Assembly (NCBI GenBank): GCA_033060915.1
Contig: CM065388.1
Coordinates: forward strand, 27,995,001-28,059,000
Source: Euryodendron excelsum
Taxonomy: Eukaryota > Streptophyta > Magnoliopsida > Ericales > Pentaphylacaceae
Length of the DNA stretch: 64,000 nucleotides
Reading direction: 5' to 3'
Of this stretch, positions 1-8,669 are shown piece after piece. Every line of letters begins with the position of its first letter. Position 1 is the stretch's first letter. A model generated the notes under the pieces. That model made no database searches and had not been told where the DNA came from. It saw only the letters and a program-made list of their open reading frames with translations. Both the position numbers and the translations under genes were made by a program.

Positions 1-1
1 A

Positions 2-1339
2 AAATTTGTTGCTCAAGGTTATACTCAAGAAGAAGGCATTGATTTTGATGAAACATATGCTCATGTACCTAGACTAGAAGCCATTAGACTATTACTTGCT
101 TTTGCTTGTTTCACAGATTTCAAATTATATCAAATGGATGTTAAAAGTGTTTTTCTAAATGGCTTTGTCATTGAAGAAGTTTTTGTTGAACAACCACTTG
201 GTTTTGAAGATCCAAAACTCCTTGACCATGTTTTCAAACTCACAAAAATTTTGTATGGTATGAAGCAAGCCCCAAGGGCTTGGTATGAAAGGTTAAGTAA
301 GTTTTTGATTGAAAAATGTTTTTCTAGAGGAAAAATAGATACCACTCTTTTCATTAAAATAAAAAACAGTGATATGCCTGTAGTACAAATTTATATAGAT
401 GATATCATATATGGTGTTACTAATGAATCGTTTTACGAAGAATTTGCTAAGTGTATGTAGGGAGAATTCGAGATGAGTATGATGGGTGAGCTCAACTACT
501 TTCTCGGACTTCAAATCAAGCAATCGAAGGAAGGCATCTTCATCAACCAAGCCAAGTACATTGAAGACTTGATTAAAAAGTTTGGCATGGAAGATGCAAA
601 GCCTATAAGTACTCTAATGCGTACTACAACAAAATTAGACAATGATGAGAAAGGTAAGTCAGTAGATACTAAGCTTTATAGAAGCATGATAGGCTCTCTA
701 TTGTATCTAACTGCCAGTAGACCTGACATAATGTTTAGTGTTTGCTTATGTGCTCGTTTTCAATCTAACCCTAAAGAATCTCATGTGACTGCTGTAAAAA
801 GGATATTTTGTTATCTTAAGCACACACCAAATCTTGGATTATGGTATCCAAGAAGTACTTGTTTCAATTTGAATGCTTACACTGACGCTGACTATGCAGG
901 GAGTAGAGTTGATAGGAAGAGCACAAATGGCTCTTGCCAACTCCTAGGCAATATGGTTGTATCTTGCTATAACAAGAAACAAAATTCAGTTGCTCTCTCC
1001 ACAACTGAGGCTAAATATGTAGTAGCTGGTAGTTGTTGTGCACAAGTATTGTGGATGAAACAACAATTAGAAGATTATAGAATCTTGTTTGATCATATTC
1101 GTATTAAGTGTGATAATACTAGTGCTATAAACTTGTCTAAAAATCATGTTCAACACTCTCGCACAAAGCACATTAAAATTAGATATCATTTTATACGTGA
1201 TCTTATACCAAACGGTCATATAGAACTTGACTTTGTGTGCATTGATATGCAATTAGCTGATATCTTTACTAAACTGCTAAGTGAAGATCGTTTTTGTATG
1301 ATTAGAAGAGAATTAGGGATGAGTGATCCTATATCTTAA
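2..1339 (+). pseudogene. Ty1/copia pol 3' part: reverse transcriptase and RNase H (SIRE/Maximus type)
   Basis: One reading frame enters from the left window edge and runs to a stop at 1337-1339, broken only by an in-frame TAG at 458-460. Copia RT hallmarks are visible: QMDVKSVFLNG near 130, LYGMKQAPRAWYERL near 255, and the catalytic box YIDDIIYG near 393-416. Downstream are MGELNYFLGLQIKQ, the RNase H start TDADYAGSRVDRKST near 880, and the C-terminal ADIFTKLL. The usual glutamate before Tyr in the RNase H box STTEAEY-type motif is a lysine here (codon 1013-1015). Gag, protease and integrase lie left of the window. RT/RNase H would make cDNA inside virus-like particles. The clade is inferred from wording of the motifs and the downstream env-like frame. 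The element is probably not autonomous now. Confidence 0.93.
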
Positions 1340-1835
1340 AATATGTTTGATTTTAGTGAAATTTGTGTTTTGAATGTTTAAATGTGTTTATCATTCATAT
1401 GAAATGCTTTTCTTGAATTCATGATGCATTACACGATTATATTAAGACAATCTTTATCTCAAAACTTGAAAAAGGTCATTTCATGAAATCCTTATGATTC
1501 ACATGCTCAGTCTAGGTGAAAGAGTCGACACATTATTTCATAGAGTAGTCTCATCACAACAGTGGACTCAAATTATGTCACTAACAAGGCATGTGTCAGC
1601 TCATTTAGTTCATGAGTCGCCTCATGCTTCGGGCATATATACTTTGACGAAGCCCACTTTACAAACATTCGAAATTTCCCTCTCACTCATTCACTCTCAC
1701 TCTTTTTCTCTCCCGCTCCCCTGTTCGCACCATAACCCAACCATCACTCACGAACCATTGCAAATCTTCATTTCAATCTTCTATAAACCCTAATTGTCCC
1801 CTTTCCATTCTTTATCAACCGTCCTTAATCCTACA
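1340..1835 (+). promoter_or_regulatory. Spacer between copia pol and env-like gene with promoter-like layout
   Basis: No credible coding region. A 99-codon frame at 1494-1793 is low-complexity and unlike any family I know. The stretch holds a TATA-like CATATATACT at 1634-1643, then a C/T-rich tract (about 1675-1735) resembling a plant 5' leader, then CTACAATGGCT at 1831-1841, a good plant start context for the env-like frame. GAGTCGCCTCATG near 1615 resembles the 72-bp repeat unit of this element's own LTR. A separate promoter for the env-like transcript is inference. Confidence 0.4.
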
Positions 1836-3136
1836 ATGGCTCCCAAAACTTCTTAACCAAAAAAGATTTCTAAAGCTCTAGTAGTAGTACCAGCTCCTAC
1901 TTCAACAGAATCAAAGAGAAAATCCAAGGAGGGTCTAGCAAAGATAAAGGGAAGCGCAAGAAGAGTAAAACTGGAGAAGCTTCATCCTCAACAGTCCTGG
2001 AATGGAATGAACTATATTTCAGTGAGCGCAAGGCCCAAGAAAGGTACAATTTGACTTTCTCTCTTTGAAAAGTATTCAATAGAAGATGGATAGACTATAA
2101 ATTCTTTGATCATCACAAGTTTGAATTTGGGGTAAAGTTTGGGAACTTAGGATGGAAATTTATGACAACACTCAGGGATGATGTATACCCTGATTTGGTT
2201 GCTCACTTTTATGCGAATGCAAAAAGGGATTTTGGAAAAGCATCTATAAACAGTTATGTTAACGGTATTCATTTCACCTTAGATAGAGAGGTAATCAGAC
2301 ACATTCTTGGAATCAGGCTTGGTGGAGAAGTTTATAGAGATAATGTCTCTAGAAAAGACCAATTGAAAGCCCTATATGGAAAAGATATGGATGAAAATAT
2401 GCAACCCCTTGCCATTGATCTACCTCTTGAATTAAGGCTTGTTCATCACTTTACCTGCACCATATTTACTCCTAAAACTAGGAAATATGATTATGTTTTA
2501 GAAAAGAAATTGTTCTTCCTATGGGCATACATAACTAATTCAAGAATCGATTTGCCTCTATTTATCTTGGATCATATCTATAAGGCTACCATCTCCAAAA
2601 TCACTTTGCCATATGGAATTTTTGTGACAAAGGTTTTCAAGCATTTTGGTATTGATCTAAAAAATGAGAAGAAGATAATCCCCAAAGCCATTAGTGATGA
2701 GTACAATGAGAGAACACTCAAGAGAATGGGGTATATTCTCAAGAACAACAAATGGACTCCAAAGAAAACAGAAGGAGAAAGTACTTCAAAAGGAAAAGCT
2801 CTATCTAGAAGCACCTCGAGGCAGAAAAGCACAAGAAGATTGTTGAGTTTTGAATCACAAGAAAGTACAGGGGATTTGAGTATTTTTATTACTCAAGTTA
2901 TGGAATCTCTAGACAAATTACATCACAAGGCAGATATTGCAAATACAAGGATGATGATTTTCGAAAGAAAAGTAAGAGAACTCAAAAAGGAAGTTCACAC
3001 GTTGAGAAATGAGAAAGGGAAAATTACAAAAGAAGAAGAAAAGGAAGAAGAAGTTAATGAGGAAGAAGAGGAAGCACAAGAAAAGGAAAAAGCTAAGGAA
3101 GAGGACTCTTCGGCCACTGAATCTGAAACTCACTAG
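1836..3136 (+). pseudogene. Env-like ORF of the copia element (plant retrotransposon third ORF)
   Basis: Position directly after a SIRE-type pol is where these elements carry an env-like gene of unknown function. The N-terminal part from ATG 1836 is broken: a TAA at 1854-1856, a frame change around 1900-1930, and an in-frame TGA at 2066-2068. From 2162 the frame is open for 324 codons. Residues 1-150 (for example LVAHFYANAKRDF and FTLDREVIRHILGIRLGG) resemble the conserved core of the family often labelled putative plant transposon protein. Residues about 195-240 are Lys/Ser/Thr-rich. Residues 250-320 are charged and coiled-coil-like, ending in long Glu/Lys runs. I see no signal peptide or membrane segment, so an envelope role is unproven. 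Alternatives are a nuclear or particle-associated accessory protein. Confidence 0.75.
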
Positions 3137-3594
3137 ACTCTCGTTCCCTCATCCTATTTATTTCTTACCTCTCCTCACCTTATATTTCCTCTTACTTCAT
3201 AACATCTATTTTCCTCATGGCCCTGTTATAAAATCTTTTTGTTTTGATTATATTTATCATAATTTTTGTGAACATGATAATTGTGACAATTTCTTTTGTA
3301 ATCTCAATGTTCAATGAATGAAATATAATTTTGTTCTGGTATCAAATGTGATTGCTCTAATAACTTGTCTAATTAATTCATTCCCTGCTTATACAATCTA
3401 TTCTTTTTTTAATATTTTTTTCCTATTATACCTGTCCATCATTCTCACTCTATTGGTATCTTTTTCATTCTCTTTTGGATGGATTGACAAAAAGGGGGAG
3501 AGGTATTGTGGTATAGTATTGGCAAAATTAGACATGATATGAAAAAATTGTATTGGACAAGATAAATTATGTTTAAGTTAAAAAGGGGAGAAGT
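3137..3594 (+). other. Copia element 3' UTR, first part, with polypurine-like runs
   Basis: AT-rich and non-coding. Two purine runs resemble polypurine tracts: AAAAAGGGGGAGAGG at 3489-3503 and AAAAAGGGGAGAAG at 3580-3593. Neither is followed by the copia LTR, whose true start is at 14692, so they look like the duplicated PPT-like boxes seen in SIRE 3' UTRs. The stretch is interrupted at 3595 by gypsy LTR A. GAAGT at 3590-3594 is the left flank of that insertion. Confidence 0.6.
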
Positions 3595-4129
3595 TGTCGC
3601 GCCCAGATTTTTTGCACTCGAGGAATACTCACCCAAGCGGGAAAAATGTTGTACTCTCTTGTTAGAACTCACCCTCCTAGAAGAATGAGTGCGACTAGGT
3701 TTGAATTGAAAATTGATTTGAATAAAGGGCTTTTGAAAAAAATTTGGAGTCGCCACCTAACTTGATTAAGGTGAGTTAGGTCACCTAAAAACTAAGCATA
3801 ATCCGAAGACTACACTTAGGGTTTTTGAAAAACGATTTTGAAAATATCTCCTCAAGAGAGGGTTTTTAGGAAAAACAGGTTGTTTGGCAACCTTTGAAAA
3901 ACATTTAGCCCTTTTTAGAAAAATAACTCCTTTTTGGTCTTTGAAAACAGTGATCTAGGTTCGGAGGTTGGTTACGTGTAGGGAAGACGCACTAAGCTAT
4001 CACCCTACCCCGCCCTTTCGGTACCTACATGTCAATCTACCCTAGATTCACCTATGAGAGTCTTGAATTAACAAATGGTCGATCCTATTCACTTTAGAAA
4101 AACAATGATTGAAAAATATGATGCATGAT

Positions 4130-6005
4130 ATGCAAGTGCAAGATGAGAGAATGGGAAAATAGAAATTGATTTGAAAAGAAATTGATTTGATTTGAAAATA
4201 GATTTGAAGAAATAGAATTGAAATTGAAAAGTTTGAAAATTGAGAGTAGAAATTTGAAAATAGGAATTTTGAAATTGAAATTTGAAAATTGATTGGAATT
4301 TGAGATTTGAAAATAGATTTTGAAAACCACACCCATGAGGATGGAATTGAAAGTTTGAAAAGTATTGTGACCGCACCTATGAAGGTTGCCTACGTATCCC
4401 TTTGGGGGAATCAGGTCAGTCGTAGTTCGGACCGAAGTCCGATTGAAAAGAGATTGATTCGAAGAGAGAGATTGGATTGGAAGAAAGAGATTGAATTGAA
4501 AATTGGATTTGACTTGAGATTGGAAGAGGAGATTGAAAATTGAAATTGAGAAGATTGGATTTTGATTTGAAAAGATAGATTTGGACTTGTTTTAGAAAGA
4601 TGAAGGTTTAGGAAACCTAGACTTAGGAAAGAGAAGAGACTTAGGAAAGATTTGACTTGACTTAGAAGGTCTAGGAGATTAAGAAAGATTAGATTTAGGA
4701 AATGTTTGAATTAGGAAAGGTTCGATTTAGGAAAGTTTTGAAATTAGGAAAGTTTCAACTTAGGAAAGCTTTGAATTTGGAATGTTTCAACTTTAGGAAA
4801 GTTTTGAATTAAAAAAGTTTTGAATTTAGGAAAGTTTTAGGATTAGGAAAGTTTTGAAAATTGGAAAGTTCTGAATTTAGAAATGTTTTGAAAAAGGGAA
4901 GTTTTGAATTTGAAAAGTTTTGAAAATTGGAAAGTTTTGAAAATAAGAAAGTTTTGTTTTAGGAAATGTTTGAAAAAGAAAAGTCTTCGGCTTAGGAAAT
5001 GTTTGAATTAAGAAAGTTTCAACTTAAGAAAGTCTTAAATTAAGAAAGTTTTGAGTTTCGAAAAGTCTTAGATTTGGAAAGATTTGAAGTTTAAGAAAGT
5101 TTAGAGTTTAGAAAGTTTTAGGTTTAAAAGATTTAACTTAAGAAGGTTTCAAATTTAGAAAGTTTAGAATTTGGAAAGATTTGAAATTTAGAAAGTTTAG
5201 GATTTAGAAAGTTTTAGAGTTTGAATTTTAGAAAGTCTTGAAATTAGGAAAGGCTTGAGTTTAGGAAAGGTTTAAAAGCTTGAATTTAGAAAGTTAAGAT
5301 TTGGAAAAGGGGTTGAATTAGGAAAGATTTGAAAGTTGAGTTTTAAAATTTAGGAAAGATTTTTATGATCAAGTTTAGGAAACTTAAGATTTAGGAAGGA
5401 TTTGAATTAGGAAAATTTGGATTTGGAAGGGGTTGGATTTGGTTTCTTAAAGAGAAGATAGGATTTGACAAGGATTTGGAAAGGGGGATTCTAAAAACCC
5501 TAGATTTGAAAAATTGTAGTTTTGACGTAGAAAAAAAAAAGGTTTTGGAAACATGCATATTTTTTATGTGAAAACATGAGGTTTTGGAAAACTAGGTTTG
5601 GGGCAAAGTTTGAAAATCATGTTTTTGGGAAGAAAATTTAGGGTTTCCTAATTGTGGGTTCTAGGGCTTGACTTGGGCTCTAAGGAAAAGGGATTTTTAG
5701 AAAGTGCGTTTTTGGAAACGAAGGTTTTGGAAGGAAAACCTAGAGGGGAATTTCTAGAAGGAAGATTTTAGAAAAGAGAGTTTTTGGAAAGATTTTTAGG
5801 AGAGATTTTTTTAGGAAAGTGAATCTAGGGAGTGATTTTAGAAAGTGAATTTTGAGAAAAAGATTTTGGAAAAGAGTTGAAAAAGATAGTTTTGAAAAAT
5901 AGATTTTGGAAGGGAGTTTTTGAAAACAATTTTGAAAAAGGAGAGTTTTAGGAAAGTATGTTGAAAAAGAGATTTTTGAAAAGAGAGAGTTTAGAAGGTG
6001 TAAAT
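4130..6005. repeat. A/G-rich strand-asymmetric domain of LTR A
   Basis: About 1.9 kb of degenerate short units such as TTAGGAAAGTTTTGAA, nearly free of C on this strand. It lies downstream of the LTR's TATA box, so the sense RNA would be U/C-rich. Counterparts occur in every long LTR here: B 9215-11280, V 16890-18120, D 22800-24260, Y 37330-39320, G 47740-49720, H 54880-56140, and shortened in I. It is absent from X's LTRs. Open frames inside it are low-complexity. Confidence 0.8.
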
Positions 6006-6895
6006 AACATCTCACTTTCCTAAAACAATTCTAGCCATAAGAGGACTAGAACCACTTTAAGAAAGTGGTTTTGCAAACAAAGTTTGAAAATATAAACCAA
6101 AAGGCCACTTTTAATATAACACTTTTCTAAAGCAACCCTAGCCATGGAAAGGCTAGAATCACCCTAGAATTGTGGTTTTGAAAACAAGTTTTTGAAAAAG
6201 AGATTTTGATGCAATTTTGAAAACAAGTTTGAAAACATTTTGAAAAACAACTTTGAAAGCGGTTTTTGGAAGATGCAAGACTATGATATGCACATTGCAA
6301 TTTGGGGGTCGTGAACATACAAGGCTAAGGCTTCACCACATAATCAAGGGGGTCGGACCCACGTGGTCTTTGGTTAGACTAGAAGAAAGCCCCCGACACG
6401 GTGACTCTCCAATAGTCCAATCCTACACATGGACCGGGAATCCCCTTGTTTCAAGCATGCAAAGAAAGGGGGCGAAAGAGATGGGGGATTAAAATAGAGA
6501 AAACCCAAGTGGGTTGGAGAGAGAAGAGAGGGGGGAAGTACGGAAAATTAAAGAGGGAGCCTACCTTGTATCTTATTTATTTTGCGCACCGTGCAGTCTT
6601 CGGTCTTCGGTCTTGATCTTCGTCTTTCGTCTTCAAGAGTTATCTTCAAGCTTCGGGTTGCAGCTCCTCCAGTCTTCAAAAGATGGTTGAAGGCTAGTGT
6701 ATGAGTATATGGGGGAGTGTGTAAGTGTATAGGAGGCTAGGGTTTGTGTATGATGGCTAGGGTTTAGTGTAGGGTGGCTAGGGTTTGGAGAACCTAAGGA
6801 AACCAGGGTTTTTGGAGGTGCTCGAGCTCTGTATAGCGAATTGTGTGATTTCTAGGTTAAGTTTGCAGACCCTTTTTACGTTGAACGAGACTCTG

Positions 6896-6903
6896 TATTT
6901 ATA
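6896..6903 (-). promoter_or_regulatory. TATA box of LTR A
   Basis: TATTTATA here reads TATAAATA on the minus strand, in the context CTCTATAAATACAGAG. The same box sits at the same place in B (12141-12148), C' (19071-19078), E (28051-28058), F (47044-47051), G (50604-50611), I (58672-58679) and, in + orientation, Y (36479-36486) and K (53912-53919). In D the last base is changed (25256-25263). Confidence 0.75.
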
Positions 6904-6956
6904 GAGGGAAGACAAACCTGGCGCCTGTTGCAGTGGCGCCAGGCCAAATTATACAC

Positions 6957-7017
6957 TGGCGCCACTAGGAGTGGCGCCAGGCCATTTTTTGGCTTGGCGC
7001 CACTACTAGTGGCGCCA
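6957..7017. promoter_or_regulatory. Pair of GGCGCC palindromes upstream of the TATA box (LTR A)
   Basis: Two perfect inverted repeats with 10-base arms TGGCGCCACT / AGTGGCGCCA and 3-base centres, at 6957-6979 and 6995-7017, about 55-115 bp upstream of the TATA box in sense orientation. A half copy (GTGGCGCCAG) lies at about 6933. Related palindromes are at 12202-12224, 36377-36399 and 50665-50687. In older copies (D, E, K, I) the CG pairs are partly changed to TG or CA. Confidence 0.7.
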
Positions 7018-7239
7018 GCCATTTAGGAAACAATTAAGTTCAGCAAGCAACGTATCTTTGACTAGATTTGGGCACCTGTACTAGTGACTACCATGTAAAC
7101 TTTAGCCTAGCTTCACTAGGAGTGACTCTGGAAAGTCCGGGAATGATTTGAAGGAGCCGGGAGTGACCCGGAAGGCTGGAAAGGATCAGGAACACTTAGA
7201 ACAGTTTCCCGGAGGTATTTGACTTGAAAAATGAAGATA

Positions 7240-7770
7240 AGGTGGGTCGGAAAGGTTGACCGAGCCTTTAGGGGCAAAACGATCAATCGGACTAGGAAAC
7301 TGCCGGGACAGACTCAAACTGTCCCGGAAGAAGACTTGGGATCTGGAAACATTATTTAGAATGTTCCCAAAGGTTGTCGGTTTGATTTCCTAAGCCGGCG
7401 TGGTCGGAAAAGGAGACCGGCCCACCAGGGGCAAAACGGTCATTTTGTACCGGGTTTGCCGGAACTGACTCGGAATGGTCCGAAAAGGTAAAGGAAGGTC
7501 GAGAACACTATAAAAAGTATTCTCGGGACATTACTGGTTTGATACTCAAAGCCGGTATGGTCGAAGAAGGAGACCGGCCCTCTAGGGGCAAAACGGTCAT
7601 TTTGTACCGGGTTGGCAGGAACCAACTCGGAATGATCCGGAAAAGTAAAGGAAGATTGAGAATACTATAAAAGGTATTCTCGGGACAATACCGGTTTGAT
7701 ACCCAGAGCCGGTGTGATTCCCGGGGCATTCGGATGCTTAGGGGCAAAATGGTTATCTTGACCGAAAAGT
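7240..7770 (-). repeat. About 165-bp tandem repeats in U3 of LTR A
   Basis: Three diverged units, each with ACCGGCCCACCAGGGGCAAA-type wording, AAAACGGTCATTT, a GAGAACACTATAAAAAGTATTC-type segment and GGTTTGATACCCAGAGCCGG-type segment. Equivalent blocks are B 12440-12970, E 28380-29045, Y 35640-36160, G 50900-51430 and F 52450-53110. Unit number differs between copies. Confidence 0.75.
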
Positions 7771-7849
7771 CTTAGAAAAGGGTCCTAAAGGCAGTCTGGT
7801 CATTTTTCACCGAAGTGAGCTAACTGACACTGTTGTTGACCTGGGTTTT

Positions 7850-8215
7850 GAGTGTTTCCGCCACTCTCACGGTGTGAGTATTTCCGCTACTCGGACGGGG
7901 TTGATGATTTGTGAGTATTTCCGCTACTCGAACGGGTTTGATGATTTGTGAGTATTTCCGCTACTCGGACGGTTGAGTATTTCCGCTACTCTAACGGCTC
8001 TGCGAGTATTTCCACTACCCTAACGGCTCTGCGAGTATTTCCGCTACTCTAACGGTTCTGTGAGTATTTCCGCTACTCTAACGGTTGAGTATTTCCGTTA
8101 GTCTAACGGTTCTGTGAGTATTTCCGCTACTCTAACGGTTGAGTATTTCCATTACTCTAATGGTTCTGTGAGTATTTCCACTACTCTAACAGTTCTGTGA
8201 GTAGTTTTGCTACTC
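7850..8215. repeat. 29-bp minisatellite in U3 of LTR A with MSA-like motif
   Basis: The basic unit is GTGAGTATTTCCGCTACTCT followed by AACGGTTCT (29 bp), with shorter variants beginning TTGAGTATT. Each intact unit carries YCTAACGGYY, close to the plant mitosis-specific MSA element. I count about six intact cores here. Copy number differs sharply between LTRs. Confidence 0.85.
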
Positions 8216-8216
8216 G

Positions 8217-8480
8217 GACCGTCTCGAGGAATAAACTGTCTCGAGAGAGGGATTCGAAAGGGGTCTTACCGTCTCCGAAGAGACGTGCCTGGATTGGAAC
8301 CGTCTCGAGGAATAAACTGTCTCAAGAGAGGGATTGGAAAGGGGTCTTACTGTCTCCGAAGAGACGTGCCTGGATTGTGAGTGTTTCCGCCACTCTAACG
8401 ATTTTGTGAGTAGTTTTGCTACTCGGACCGTCTCGAGGAATAAACTGTCTCGAGAGAGGGATTGGAATTGGAATAAGAAA
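8217..8480. repeat. 81-bp minisatellite in U3 of LTR A (about 2.5 units)
   Basis: Unit of 81 bp built on ACCGTCTCGAGGAATAAACT, CTCGAGAGAGGGATTGG and CTTACCGTCTCCGAAGAGAC segments. Because 81 is a multiple of three, long open frames result on both strands. They are not credible genes. The same unit is repeated in B, Y and G. Confidence 0.85.
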
Positions 8481-8665
8481 GGACAATGCCCCTAAGGGCA
8501 TTTTGGTCATTTTGCCTCTATTTGGGCCTGACAGGCCCGCGAAGCGATGGAAAGGTGGAATTTGGACCTAGAGAATTGGTTTTGATAGGAATATACCCAC
8601 AATGACTTGAAAACAAGTCTGGACGGAGTGTAGACTACCGAGCGGTCAAAAATGGGGTGCTTACA

Positions 8666-8669
8666 GAGC
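8666..8669. other. 4-bp junction between LTRs A and B
   Basis: LTR A ends CTTACA and LTR B starts TGTCGCG with only GAGC between them. In sense orientation this is GCGACA-gctc-TGTAAG, an LTR tail joined to an LTR head with no internal domain. Confidence 0.85.

Larger units (their letters stand above)
3595..8665 (-). repeat. Gypsy (Tat/Ogre-type) LTR A, 5071 bp, complete
   Basis: Starts TGTCGCGCCC and ends GGTGCTTACA, the reverse complement of an LTR running TGTAAGC to GCGACA. Transcription would be right to left. Left to right it holds the U5 end with hairpin and PBS-like 10-mer (3746-3781), an A/G-rich domain (about 4130-6005), a conserved core (6278-6540), a reversed TATA box (TATTTATA 6896-6903), GGCGCC palindromes, about 165-bp repeats, a 29-bp array and an 81-bp repeat. 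It matches LTRs B, G and the 5' LTR of Y in order and wording. Left flank GAAGT. Confidence 0.9.

Noticed and set aside
1494..1793. 99-codon frame upstream of the env-like gene
   Set aside because: Composition follows the C/T-rich leader, it resembles no family, and it overlaps promoter-like signals.
2918..3133. 71-codon Phe/Leu-rich minus frame resembling a membrane protein
   Set aside because: It is the antisense of the Glu/Lys-rich tail of the env-like frame.
1836..3136. Reading the env-like frame as an integrated virus or true envelope gene
   Set aside because: No signal peptide, membrane segment or glycoprotein features. Position and content fit the third ORF of plant SIRE-type retrotransposons.
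4048..4376. Several overlapping Phe/Ser/Asn/Gln-rich minus frames of 80-95 codons
   Set aside because: They are low-complexity frames in the A/G-rich LTR domain and recur in each LTR copy.
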